Assembly (NCBI GenBank): GCA_023935145.1
Contig: CM043699.1
Location: 105,041,536 to 105,105,535, forward strand
Source: Bretschneidera sinensis
Taxonomy: Eukaryota; Streptophyta; Magnoliopsida; Brassicales; Akaniaceae
Direction: 5' to 3'
DNA length: 64,000 nt
The position numbers were made by a program, and so were the translations under genes. The notes under the pieces were generated by a model. The model did no database searches and was not told where the DNA came from. It saw only the letters and a list, made by a program, of their open reading frames with translations. Positions 10,528 to 22,097 of the stretch are shown here, piece by piece (within the stretch, counting starts at the first letter, position 1; each line of letters begins with the position of its first letter).

Positions 10528-11440
10528 TGTCTGCTTTTGTGAAGGAAGTGTCAATGGATAGGGCTCGCCAAGTGCTAGCCGAAATGACAAGGATTCGTGT
10601 GCCTGCAAATCAGATAACATATAATATTCTGGGGTTATTGCCAGCAGTTGTAGATAGACAAGGCAAAGGAGCTGCTCAGGGAATGACAGTGCGGGGGCTA
10701 TTGCATTCTTCAATGAGATGCGAGCAAGAGGGATTGCTCCCACCAAAATTAGTTACACTACTTTGATGAAAGCTTTTGCCATGTCAGGTCAACCAAAGCT
10801 GGCTAATACGGTTTTTGATGAGATGACAAGAGACCCAAGAGTGAAAGTTGATTTGATTGCATGGAACATGTTGGTTGAAGGGTATTGTAGACTGGGCTTG
10901 ATTGAAGAAGCAAAGAAATAGTTCAGAGAATGAAAGAGAATGGATTTTACCCTAACGTAGCAACTTATGGCACTCTTGCAAATGGAATTTCCTTGGCTAG
11001 AAAACAAGGAGAGGCACTCTTGCTATGGAAGGAAATAAAGGAAAAGTTTGAGGTGAAAAAGGAAGGAGAGAACTCAGATGCTGATTCTTCCTCTCCCCTG
11101 CCACTGAAACTAGATGAAGGGCTGTTAGATACTCTGACTGACATGTGTGAGGGCCGTCTTCTTTCGGAAGGGTTTAGAAATTGTGGCATGCATGAAAGAG
11201 AATGGCATAGCCCCAAATAAAACCAAGTACAAAAAAATCTACGCGGAAATGAATTCAAGGATGTTCACTAGTAAGCATGCTTCCCGGGCCAGGCAGGATA
11301 GAACTATTGAGACGAAGAGAGCAGCTGAGCCTTTCAAGTTTTGGTTGGGTCTACCAAATTCTTATTATGGGAGTGAATGGCGATTAGAACCTTTGGACAG
11401 AACATATGGATGGAGAAGATTATGCCTCCATTCAGCATGA
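10528..11440 (+). pseudogene. HCF152: HCF152-like chloroplast PPR protein, 3' part (pseudogene)
   Basis: C-terminal half of the PPR gene cut by E1. It starts SAFVKEVSMDRARQVLAEM and continues with PPR motifs such as ISYTTLMKAFAMSGQPKLA, DLIAWNMLVEGYCRLGL and NGFYPNVATYGTLANG. The conserved tail FKFWLGLPNSYYGSEW is the strongest match to my memory of HCF152. Lesions: a small frame-shifting deletion at about 10630, loss of roughly one PPR's worth of codons at about 10690 (against the remembered Arabidopsis protein), a 1-bp deletion at about 10917, and a frameshift near 11145. It ends at TGA 11438-11440. With the 5' half it makes one ancestral gene. Confidence 0.85.
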
Positions 11441-13351
11441 TTACTTACTACATTACTGTATTACTAGGATTGAAATTCTATTGTATCTGCAAAGCCTAAA
11501 TCTGAATGTTACAATGCCTGAATTTCAGATGTAATATAATCATTCAACTATGTTTCATGATATCAACGTAGTCTAAATCTGAAAGTTACAATGCCAGAAT
11601 TTCAGATGTAATATAATCTTTCGACTATGTTTCATGTAATGAAAGAAACGGTGTTCTTGGCATTTCAGGAGTGCATCAAAAATCAGTTCATGTTAAAGGT
11701 AAGTGTCAACAACATTAAATTTACCTGTAGATACTTACAACATAACTCTACATATATAAGCATGACAAAGCTAGTAACACAATTTACAATACACGAGCAA
11801 AACTGTTAGTAGTTCAAGTTGTGGCATTGGGTAAATCCAGTAATAATGCATTCTGAGCATTGTAAAACAACTTCAGAAAAATATGCAAAAGAATGACGAA
11901 TAAATTTGACCTGTACTCTAATTCTGCAAAGACTTTAGCATCTTGACCTTGATATTTGACTCCGTGAATAAGCTGATGATAGCACCTGCATGAGAAAGCA
12001 AGATCAATAAGATATAGCACAAGAACTGCAAGGATCCGTTGTGGATATTATGGCAAGTTCAGGTTTATATATGAAAATATCAACGAGTTTATAGTCAACA
12101 TTTACTTTGTCCTTAACACCTCAGTTTTGTCATAATCATACATGGACACCAAATAATCCAGGGATTCTACAATCCAAAACATCATGATGATACCAATCTT
12201 GACGTAGTTATACCTTTCAAATAGATGCATAAACCTGAGATTACAAGTCGAAGAAATCTCAGCTCAGGAAATTTTCCATGGAAGTCACTAAAGATCATAG
12301 CTCTACTGTCAAGATGATACAGAATAGTTTTTTATTCTTTATTTTACAAAAAAAAAAAAATGTCTCATTAATTGTTGGTGAAACTCGGTGAAAAACTAAG
12401 ATGGAAGGTCCGACAAGACTTTATGACCCAATTAGTCAGAAGGACCCGATTAGAACACTAAATAAAATTATAAGACCCAATTTGTACAATTGATAGTTGT
12501 GAGACAAAATTAGACTTGGTCCGTAGTTGTATGACCAAATTAGGTATTTAGCCTTATTAAAAAGTAAACTTTCTCCATTCATTAAGAAATTGTATTACAT
12601 GATAACAATGACTAAGTTTTAATCACAATACAGTGAACACTAAGGTTATGATTGGTAGAAAGGAAGAGTGGTAGGAAGGAAGGAAAAAAGAGAGGAGAGG
12701 ATATCACTTTTCTGTCGTTTAGTAAAGAAGAAAAGTGAGGAAAAAAGGGTGGAATGATTGGTGTTTTCTTTTCACATGAATAAATTGCAATCCTCTCAAA
12801 TTGGAATGATTGGTGAGTGAAAGTTCAAATAAACTAATTTTTTTGTCATTCTCTTCTTTTCTCTCACTTTTCTATCATTTTTATCAAAAGCATGATGGAA
12901 AACTTCAATATTCTTATTACATGGAACTGTACTAATATTTAAATATTTTATTTTTATTCAGTTACTATTGTAGTTTCTTGTAATTACCAATAAAGTTCCT
13001 CGGTTCCATGGTAGCTACCACAGAACCGGGTCCGTAGGATCAAAACTCAAAAGCCTAAGGGCAAAACCCTAATTTTCTCATTTTTTATCAAATCAATAAA
13101 ATTCTTGAAATTAGTGGCGGTGAATTGAAACAATTGCTCTTGTTACTGTAACTAATTAACTATTTTCATTCAAATTTCGAGAGGCTTTAGCTCCATAATC
13201 GATCTACTCAGCTCAAGTTCTTGTTCAGTAATGGATAAAAGCTTAATAACAATATGCCTCATAAACATCTTAAAAGACATCAACGACACATGCAATGTCA
13301 TTAAATATTGACAAATTCGAGTACCACTAATACAACAAAAAATTCACCATC
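11441..13351. other. Intergenic region with degenerate repeats
   Basis: No supported gene. It holds a tandem duplication just after the PPR gene (11497-11637), a poly-A run near 12348-12360, and a purine-rich/pyrimidine-rich stretch (12640-12890) with ATGATTGGT three times, which could be a decayed small transposon. The rest is AT-rich. Confidence 0.4.
11497..11637. repeat. 77-bp tandem duplication
   Basis: The unit starting TAAATCTGAA (11497) recurs at 11574 with a few mismatches, and both copies contain TTTCAGATGTAATATAATC. It lies in the expected 3' UTR of the PPR pseudogene. Confidence 0.75.
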
Positions 13352-13843
13352 TAATGATATGATAACACATGGACAATTCCTCTTTAATAGTTTGATGACA
13401 CATGGACAGCTCCCCCTAATAGCTTGATGACACATGGACAAGCAGTTGATGACACCATCGTCACTCACGAGCTCCCCTGCGCAGAACTGTAAGCGTGATT
13501 ACAGGGATTAGGTCATCCCTAGACACACGACTAGATCCTTCACCGGAGGGACGGGATCTCTGGGATTGCCCTATCCCCATCACGTGGCCAACCTCGCATA
13601 TGAATACTATAAAAGGCCCAAGGTATATGAATCCAAACCATCTTCAGTTTTCCAAAACTCATTACTGAAACACTGATCATAATTCTCCCCATTTTCTTGA
13701 GACCTTGTATTGACAAGAGCGTCGGAGTGTCTTCGGAGGCATCATCCCCCTTTCCTCCGGTGACTCTCTAGTTCCCCCATATTCCTTGTATGGACTGTTG
13801 AAATACCAACCTCCAGCTCAGCAACAGATTTTAGGCATCAACC
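13352..13843 (+). repeat. A 5' LTR, 5'-truncated
   Basis: Closely matches 29050-29541. It keeps two ATGACACATGGACA-type subrepeats, the TATA box and the LTR end before the PBS. It lacks the 48-bp repeat array and the first kilobase of the LTR. Confidence 0.8.
13607..13616 (+). promoter_or_regulatory. LTR TATA box (CTATAAAAGG)
   Basis: CTATAAAAGG recurs at 29300-29309 in the 3' LTR, and a CTATAAAAG match lies on the minus strand at 33159-33167 in element H. It marks the likely LTR promoter. Confidence 0.6.
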
Positions 13844-13844
13844 G

Positions 13845-13862
13845 ATTGGCGTCGTTCGTGGG
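13845..13862 (+). other. A primer binding site, Tat type
   Basis: ATTGGCGTCGTTCGTGGG directly after the 5' LTR resembles the TGGCGCCGTCTGTGGGA-like site of Tat elements, with some mutations. Confidence 0.65.
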
Positions 13863-14018
13863 AAACCACTATCTCTCGCTAACAATAAGAGCAAAAAATT
13901 CTAAAAGAACTCATCTATTGCCATACCGCCCAAAAACACCACTAGGAACACCGGTAAGGGAGCTGCCAGGACCAAGGCCGCACCTACACAAAATAGTGCC
14001 CCTAGCTAGCTGTCCTAG

Positions 14019-15440
14019 TTGAGACTCCCTATTATGTTCGAACATAGGTCCTCAGGCTGCGACCCACAGTTCTTTCTCGGAACGCAACACCCTCATTACA
14101 TGGAGATTGACCCACCGGAAAATATCCAGGGGGCCGCCTCAACACGTCCAGCTATTCCCATGCTTCAAGTGCAATTTTTAGAACTCTTGCGCCTAGTGAC
14201 TGACCTCGCCGCCAAGGTCTGGAAAGGGGCTCGCCATCCCTCGCCCACACCTACTCGACATGTCCCTGGACGCACAAGCCCCACTAGTCATGGGCTCTCC
14301 ATCAACAATTTCTCTATGGCGGAGTCATCACCACCCCACACCATCAAGTCCAAAGGAAGCCCCTCATCTAGGAGCAACCTCGGCCTTGACAGACGGATTA
14401 AGGAAATGGAGAAAAGAATCAACGAAGCACTCAAATGTCGAAACCATAACATTTTGGACAAACTCAATGTTCAGGACCCACCATTCACTTAAGAGGTCCT
14501 CGAAGCTCCGTTCCTGCCAAACTTTCAAATGCTCTAAATCAAGTCCTACGACGGTTTGACAAACCCCTTGGATCACCTCCAGCATTATAAAACTACCATG
14601 ATGTTGCATCGACATTCTGATCCAGTTATGCGCGGAGTGTTCCCCTTTCTTCAGCAGGGAGCATCGACAGAAACTTGGTACTCTCGATTAAAACCAAGGA
14701 GCATCGACACTTTCAAAGAGCTTAGCTATGCCTTCGCATCCCACTTCTTCAGCAGTAAGAGGCCTAAGAAGACCTCAAAGTCTCTGTTCAACATCATCCA
14801 ACTCCGTGGGGAGAGACTTTGGGCCTATATATCAAGGTTCTACGCTACCACTTGCAAGATCCCTACCCTCGACCCCAACGTCCAGATGCTGGCATTCAAG
14901 AACGGACTAAGATCCAGGATTTTTAGTTCCAAACTCACTAGGAGACCGCCTAATAACATGAACGAGATCTTGGCTCGAGCCGAAAAGTAAATGCTAGCAG
15001 AAGATGACGAAGCCTTCTGGAGAAAAGAGAAGGGGACACTAAAAAAAAGAGGAAAGACCCCGTCGACCCTCACAGCGGACCAACTAAGCGACCCATTCGC
15101 GAAGGTAGATACAAAGCCCCTAGCCTCTTTGAGAGTTTTACTCCTCTCAACGCATCTAGGAAGAACGTCCTGATGCAGCTCCAAGATAGAACAATCCTCT
15201 AATGGCCCTCGAGGCCGTTGCACCTCAACGAAGATCAAAGCAAGTGGTATTGGTTCCACAGAAACCATGGGCACAATACCGAAAAGTGCCTTACTCTGAA
15301 ATAACGAATTGAAGCCCTCATCTTTAGGGGACAATTGAAAGAGTTTACCAGACTGTGGCAAGAGGAAATGCCCGAACGACCCAGCAGAAGTCCTGAGCGT
15401 CCACCCAGTTAAAGCTGGGCATGCTAAGCCCCCCAAAGGA
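14019..15440 (+). pseudogene. Gag of A (Tat-type)
   Basis: Gag polyprotein. Capsid-like motifs are IKSYDGLTNPLDHLQHYKT, TWYSRLKPRSIDTFKELS, FASHFFSSKRPKKTS and PPNNMNEILARAEK, all typical of Tat/Ogre gag. From 14019 to about 15170 the reading stays in one frame, with TAA stops at 14490-14492, inside QML-stop-IKSYDG, and at 14988-14990. The downstream part, to about 15440, is basic and frame-broken. No clear zinc knuckle was seen. Confidence 0.75.
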
Positions 15441-15574
15441 GCTTGGGGTCGAACTGAGGAAAGCCCAGCCAGAGAGGCCCAAAAGTCAGCACAACCAAGA
15501 TCATCAAGACAATCTACGGAAGCCTCGCCACCGAGGGCAACTCAGGACACAGTGGAAATGCATAGGTTAGATCT

Positions 15575-15906
15575 ATGGCATTTGTCAGTGGGCCCTATAA
15601 GTGCAGAAAGACGGACCAGACGATCTCCTTCACAGACGATCTGGATGGAGTACAAACCCCACATGACGATGTTGTGGTGGTCTTCCTTCTTGTGGTCAAC
15701 CATGGCATCAGACACATCCTTGTGGACAATGGGAGCTCGGTCGACATCATGCTTTACGATAGATCCAGTTGGAAGATGCTCAACTGGAACCAATCTTCGC
15801 TCCGCTGTACGGTTTCTCTAGGGGGCGGTGTGTTCGTTGAGGGTAGTATAGTTCTCCTAGTCACAGCGGGGATGACCCCACGAAAAACTATTGTACATAC
15901 TACTTT
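15575..15906 (+). pseudogene. Aspartic protease of A, truncated
   Basis: Protease segment with ISFTDDLDGVQTPHDDVVVV followed by ILVDNGSSVDIMLYD, the catalytic D-x-G-S of Tat elements, then AGMTPRKTIVHTTFV. It is cut by the LTR beginning at 15907. The rest of pol is not present downstream of the nested block. Confidence 0.75.
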
Positions 15907-17908
15907 TGTAACGAACAATCCCGGGTTGGCCACCCCCGAGACGGTGTTGTCACATTTTGAAAATTCCAACACGACACATATATGCAACAAGAAAAAAATA
16001 ACACCAACAGAAATTTGTACATCATTCCTCAACCCTCAACAAGGGAGATACATCATTTTGATCTTAACTTAAACATTATATACAACGTAAAATGCATGAA
16101 TATTTACAAACAAATTTTTATTTTATTTTCTCATTAGTCTGAGGATGTGGACACGTACATGGCTTACAGATAATGATTTCGTCTGAACCTCAACTCACCC
16201 AACTATTTGTCCTGCCTACAACCTGAAATCATTGTACAATGAGGGGTGAGCTTCACAAGCTCAGTGAATTAAATTTACTAGAAGTATTCAATTTGTATAC
16301 AGGGTCTTTCAATATTTAATCATTTATATCTCATACAACTTGATACTAACATTCTACTATCACTACACATATCATAAGTCCCATTTTTTTATCAATCTCT
16401 TCTTCTTATTTATTGGTTCACCTTAAGACCATCAATTATCTTATAATTACCTCGTAATGAGGTTCATAGCATAAAGTCTACCATTTAGATGGTTCTTATC
16501 GTATCATAATTCTATGTTTCTTTCTCACCATAACTGTCTCTTTGTGAGATTTATTCATCTATAAAAAAATTAACAATAACAAACAACACTTTAGTAATAC
16601 AATCAATATTTAAAACTGATGCAATGCATGAATTATTATTAGGGAACGTCTTCCCACATGTGGACATGTTTTTATCTTAGACCAGCCCCCTCCCGGTTCT
16701 TTTATTTCATGCATATGCATTTGAACAATGATATGAAATATGCATATGAATAATAACATAAAAACAAACATAAATTCAAATATTTAAATTAGTTATCCTG
16801 ATTATTCTCAAATTGTTATTTGAAAAATTTCACTAAATTCCTCTCATCATAAATCGCATCAAATCATCAATCATAGCTTATCAAGATCCAATAAATTTCA
16901 TCTCCTCATAAATCGTATCAAAACATCAACCATAGCTCATCAAGAATTTCACTTATCGTTTTTATTATTAAATCAACTTATTATTTCAAAAATATTATTT
17001 CTCATAAAATAATTCTCTACACATCCACTATTCCTATCACACCTATCAACCAATTTTCATCTATCACCGACGCATAAGCTAATAATCTATTTTAATATTA
17101 TCACTAGATATTTCATTTTTATCTAGATTACTTAAAGTAAATCTAACTCACCACATAGCACTTAGAGCTACCCGTGGATCACCTTATTGCCTTTCCCGTT
17201 CTTCTCAGCAATTTCCTCCGGTTGCTGATCGTTAACACTTGACATAATATTTATATTAAAATTTTAATTTATTCTTCAAATCATCACAATTTACACTCTT
17301 TGAAAATTTCCACTTTGAATTCTGATAAATTTAATGTATGCTAAAAATTTAAAAATAAACTTTACATTATTACCTTATGTTTTTCTTAAAGCTTTCCGTG
17401 ACTCTCTAAAAAATTCTCTTGTAAACCTCTTCAAAAATTTGCTCTTTCAATCTTTCTTTTGGTCTCTAAGTGTTTAAAGAAAGAGAGTAATTTGAATCGT
17501 AGTTGAAGGAAAACCAAACAAGATGTGGTAAGAATCAAAATAAAAGCAAAACTAAACTTATTTATATGGAAAAAAAAAATCAAAACAGCAGCCCCCCTAA
17601 CTCATGCTGCCTCGAATTTGCTACATGTAAAACATGCAAAGCTTCTCTTTTAACCACCTGCTGCCATGTTTTTTTAAGAAGAATAAAAATATTTTTTCCC
17701 TTTTTATTTTTCCTTCCTTCCACGCTGGACGCGTCCAGATTTTTTTTTTGTTTTCCATTTTCTTTGTAACTACACCCCCGCGCATCCATTTCTTTAAAAG
17801 AATTATTTTATTCAATACTAAATCATTTGTGTATATATATTATTTTAATTTCATGTCATATTTATTAAATCACTTCTTTACCCTTACTTTACGAATACAG
17901 GTATTACA
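15907..17908 (-). repeat. F 3' LTR (about 2.0 kb)
   Basis: Runs from TGTAACGAACAATCCCGGG to GGTATTACA. It matches 22098-24146 and the inverse of 25882-27780. It lacks the 36-38-bp internal repeats seen in the other two LTRs. Confidence 0.85.
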
Positions 17909-18690
17909 ATTCTACCCACCTTATAAAAATTTCATCCCCGAAATTTCCTTACCTAACTCAAGAAACAATTGTGAATAATATTTCTTCATAATTATCTCAC
18001 GCTTTCATGTAATCTCTTCAACATCCTTATTCCGCCACAGAACTTGAACTAATGAAATTATTTTATTGTATAAGATTTGTTTTTTTTGTCTAAAATTCTC
18101 ACTGGTACTTGTATATAAGCCCAATATTTCTGAATTTCTATAGCTTAGCTCGAAATATTATAATATTCATCATGTAAACACTTTCTTAAAAGTGAAACAT
18201 GAAATACATTATATAAATATTTTAATTCTGGAGGCAAATCCAGGCTACTCACAACTAGCTCAACTTTCTCAACAATCTCATAGGGTCCCACTTACCTCAG
18301 ACTAAACTTTTCTTTCTTTTTGATCCTCAATACCTCTTTTAATGGAGATATTTTTAATTACACCCAATCATCTACTTGAAATTCAAGAGGTCTTCTTCTA
18401 TTATTAGCATAGCTATTCGGTTTACTCAGTGCTGCTTTACGGTTCTCTTTAACCAGTTTGATCCTCTCAGTTGTTAACTCAATAATTAATGGATTAAATA
18501 TATTTCTCTCTCCCACTTCTTCCCAACATATAGGAGTTCTACACCTCTTACCATATAATGTCTCAATTAGTGCCATCCCAATACTAGTTTGATACTGATT
18601 ATTATAAGCAATTTCAATCGATGGCATGTAAGCATCCCTACTTACTGAGAAACTCATCACATTTGCCCTTAATATATCTTCAGTACTCAA
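17909..18690 (-). pseudogene. Integrase C-terminus and chromodomain traces of F
   Basis: The 18358-18690 segment gives NNQYQTSIGM, CRTPICWEEVGERNIF and RRRPLEFQVDDWV, a gypsy integrase C-terminal part. Towards 17915-18060 the reading is broken but resembles a chromodomain; the same region reads better in the inverted copy (25738-25868). A chromodomain after integrase marks chromoviruses. Confidence 0.7.
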
Positions 18691-18791
18691 AAAATCCTTT
18701 CTGTCTGTGCATGAAAAATTATATTAAATTGTAACTGTGTACCCGTGGCTTTCTAAAAGACTCTCCAAAACCAAGATGTAAATCTAGCATC

Positions 18792-18998
18792 TCAATTTAA
18801 CACTATGCTTAATGGTGTTCCATACAACCTCACAATCTCAGCTATATCCTTCTTCAATCCTGACCACCAGAAATTTTGTCTCAATCCTCTATACATCTTA
18901 TTGTTACTTGGTTGCATCGAATCTACTTCATCATGTGTCTCTCTCATTATCTCCTTTCTCAACTTTGCATTATTGGGAACACAATTTCCATATTCCAA
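18792..18998 (-). pseudogene. Integrase N-terminal fragment of F with core deleted
   Basis: Zinc-binding half with LRKEIMRETHDEVDSMQPSN and FWWSGLKKDIAE. It then passes straight to IVRLYGTPLSIVLN, which belongs to the end of the catalytic core, so most of the core is missing. The Asp normally found in IVSD is lost too. Confidence 0.7.
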
Positions 18999-19375
18999 TA
19001 CTAAAATACCCTCATTTCAAATTTTTGAACTCAAAATGGTTTCTAGTAAGCACTCAATGCTTAATCTTTTCTATCTCTTCATCTCTATCTTGCATCTTTA
19101 AAACATTTACTATGGATGACTGTACAACCATATTCGTTAACCATGATCCTCTATCACTGATATTCAACTCCATTCTTATCCTTCTTAAATCTGTCTTCAA
19201 TTTCATATCAGGACTCTCAATAGCAGACAATCTTCTTGTAGATTTTTCTACTCAATGCATCAGCTACCACCTTCACATTTTTCTAGATGATAGAGAATTG
19301 TATAATCATAGTTTCTAATCAACTCCATCCACCTTTTTTGCCTCAAATTCAACTCTCTCTAGGTAGGTAAGTTTG

Positions 19376-19640
19376 TTAAACTCTTATGATCAACGAATAT
19401 CTCATAAATGGCTTCATACAGATGATGTCTTCAATCTTTAAAGTAATCACCATAGCAGCCAACTCTAAGCTATGGATAGGGTAATTTCTCTCATGATTCC
19501 TCAATTGCCTAGAAGCACATGCCATTACCTTCTCATATTGCATCAACACACATCCCAACTCTTGATGGGATGCATCTCTATACACCACAAATCCTTCATC
19601 ATCATAAGGAAACACCAATACTAGGATTGTAGTCAATTTC
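19376..19640 (-). pseudogene. RNase H fragment of F
   Basis: Shows [38 protein letters not shown], a gypsy RNase H pattern. The usual CDAS is YRDAS. The segment is short and followed by frame-broken sequence. Confidence 0.7.
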
Positions 19641-19708
19641 TTCTTTAGTAATTAGAATTTTTTCTCACACTTCCCAAGAAAGTTATCTCATTTAGCCAAA
19701 ATTCACAT

Positions 19709-20160
19709 TTAGAAAATCATAGCATACGATCTCTCTTTCATCAAAATTTCCAACACCATTTCTAAATGTTTTACATGCTCTTCTTTAGTTTTAGAATACA
19801 CCAAGATGTTATCAATGAACAGAACCACAAGATTATCAACAAATGGTTTAAACATTTTATTCATCAAGTCCATGAATGCTACTGGAACATTAGTCAATCC
19901 AAATGACATCACAAGAAACTTATGACCATAACATGTCCTAAAAGCAGTCTTAGGCACGTCTTCCTCCTTTATCCTTAACTGGTGATAATCTAATCTCAGG
20001 TTTATCTTAGAAAACACTCTCATTCCTTGCACTGCTCAAACAATTCATTTATCTTGGGTAAAAGGTATTTGTTCTTATTCAACTATCTGTAGTCTATACA
20101 CACTCTTATCGTTCCATCTTCCTTATTCACGAACAACATAGGGGCTCCCCAAATACATTA
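19709..20160 (-). pseudogene. Reverse transcriptase of F (FIDN at the active site)
   Basis: RT segment with [40 protein letters not shown] and the active-site box [11 protein letters not shown]. The second catalytic Asp of the Y/F-x-DD box is Asn, which would abolish activity. Upstream sequence to about 20160 keeps degraded RT motifs. Confidence 0.75.
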
Positions 20161-20504
20161 GGTCTAATTAATTGTTTATCCAAAAATTCTTAAAATGGTA
20201 CGTTCAACTCTCTCAATTCAGCTACCGTCATTCTATAGGGTGTTATAGATATGTGTGTTGAACTCAAAATCACATCTATAGGAAACTAAATCTCCTTACT
20301 AGGTGACAATCTGGACAACTCTTTACGAAACACATCATGAAAATCTTTCACTACCAAGATTTCTTCTAACTTCCTAGTTTCCTTTCTAGAATCCATTATG
20401 TATAACAAATACTCCTCACATCTTTTCTTCAACCATCTACTAGTAGTCAGAGTAAAATAAGATAGTTCGAGAGTATTTTATGTTCTCTCTGAAAGTTACA
20501 CTCC

Positions 20505-20765
20505 TCATGTCCATATCTTGAGCACTACATTCTTTCTAAAACAATCAACCATATTTAAAGATAATAAATCAGCTTCAGATTTTTTACCATTGATACGAAT
20601 CACACAACCCTTGTAAACATTTATGATTATCACTCTATATTTAGTGGGAACTTCAACAAAAATATTATGCATCAAATGACTAATACACACTTCAATAGAC
20701 TTCATATGAATACTGGATGCAAACGAATGAGTTGCACCAAGGTCAACCAACATTGATATGTCCAC
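20505..20765 (-). pseudogene. Aspartic protease of F
   Basis: MDISMLVDLGATHSFAS carries the D-x-G-A-T-H-S-F motif of the Tekay/Del-type protease. About 86 residues are open before a stop. Confidence 0.7.
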
Positions 20766-20879
20766 TTTCTCTACACATAAAACACTTCAAATTTTGACAA
20801 TTCTGGGATAAATATCTTATCTGAATATATCTATAACAAATTTCTGTCTCCCAATCATACATCAGATTACTACTTCCCC

Positions 20880-22004
20880 TTGGTGGCATACTTACTTTTT
20901 TCTGTCATGACTCCCAGTTCCCATAACCTGTCTCCCAAACCTAGGGGTCCCACCAATATTACTTTGAGCTACAAAAGCAATAGATCCTGCTTTCCTTTGA
21001 CTCAGTACTACAGTTCCCTGTGACAAGGAATGCCTCCTCTAGGTGGTCTCCCACCCTGCACATTCATACTGGTACCACTTCTGGGTTCTTCAAATCTAGA
21101 CCTCTTCCGTCAATTCCTCCTACCTCTAAATTCCATCACCTCCTTCTCAATCTGAAGTGTTACATTTGCCAACATAACATAATTAATATGCCTTATGTAA
21201 GATAGTTTTGATCAAATCTTAAAATATAGTTCATTTATGAACCTCTTACACTTCTTCTCCATTAGATCTACCATTTTCGGTACGAACCTCGACAAAGCGA
21301 CAAATCTCCTATCATGCTGAGTCATAGTCAATACATTTGCCTCAAATAAAATTTCTATCTTGTTGGGCTCTAAAGGTATAAGGAAAGTATTTATCAAGGA
21401 AAACCTCCTTAAACCTATTCCAGGTTAAGGGTCTATCAATATATGTACTTACCTTGGGAAGAATATCCTCCCACCATTCCAAAACTTTACATTCTAATTC
21501 AAACGAAGCAAAGGCAACCATCTACCTGTCAGTTACTAGTAGAATACCAAATAACCTCTCTACATATTCCTCCCAAAACTCAGGCTTAAAAGGATTCATA
21601 GATCCTTTAAACAACAAAGCATTTGACTTAATATATCTAACAAAACAATCTCTCTGCATCTCGTGCATAAACTCACTTTTCCACTTTTGAATATTTACCA
21701 TTGCTGGATTTACAACAACCTTAGGCACTACTCTAGTATGTTCATCAAGTCTATGTTATAGGCTACCAACTCTATCATCTGTTACATTCATTTTCTCAAG
21801 AGCATGTGTAAAGGCTTATTTTAGCTCATCTCTTTCAACTTCAGATTCTCTCATACCTTTACTAATATCAATTATACTGTCAACATGTTCGCTTCTAGGA
21901 ACCATAGATTCAGACTCAACCTTGACTTGTCAAAATATTGGGGGCCTACCACGCCCTCTCAAATTAACAACTCTAACACTAGCTCTAGCACGTCCATGTG
22001 TCAT
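20880..22004 (-). pseudogene. Gag of F
   Basis: The minus-strand start at 22004 reads MTHGRARASVRVVN, like the gag start of G (62669). Later pieces are DCFVRYIKSNALLFKGSMNP and MTQHDRRFVALSRFVPKMVD, matching gag of the G copy. Several stops and frame changes are present. Confidence 0.7.
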
Positions 22005-22081
22005 CCTCAGATTATTAAAATATTATTTTAATCTTCAACTTTCTTATTTTTTATGCAGTCTATAGAATCATAAAACCTAAT

Positions 22082-22093
22082 GCTTTGATACCA
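22082..22093 (-). other. F primer binding site
   Basis: Minus-strand TGGTATCAAAGC, four bases after the LTR end. It is one change from the iMet-type TGGTATCAGAGC seen in G and E1. Confidence 0.75.
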
Positions 22094-22097
22094 AAAT

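Noticed and set aside
14840..15436. 198-aa minus-strand ORF
   Set aside because: Antisense shadow of the Tat-type gag, whose plus frame shows clear capsid motifs.
17634..17978. Phe-rich plus-strand ORF (also 24008-24250)
   Set aside because: Low-complexity T-rich LTR DNA; not conserved as protein between sister LTRs.
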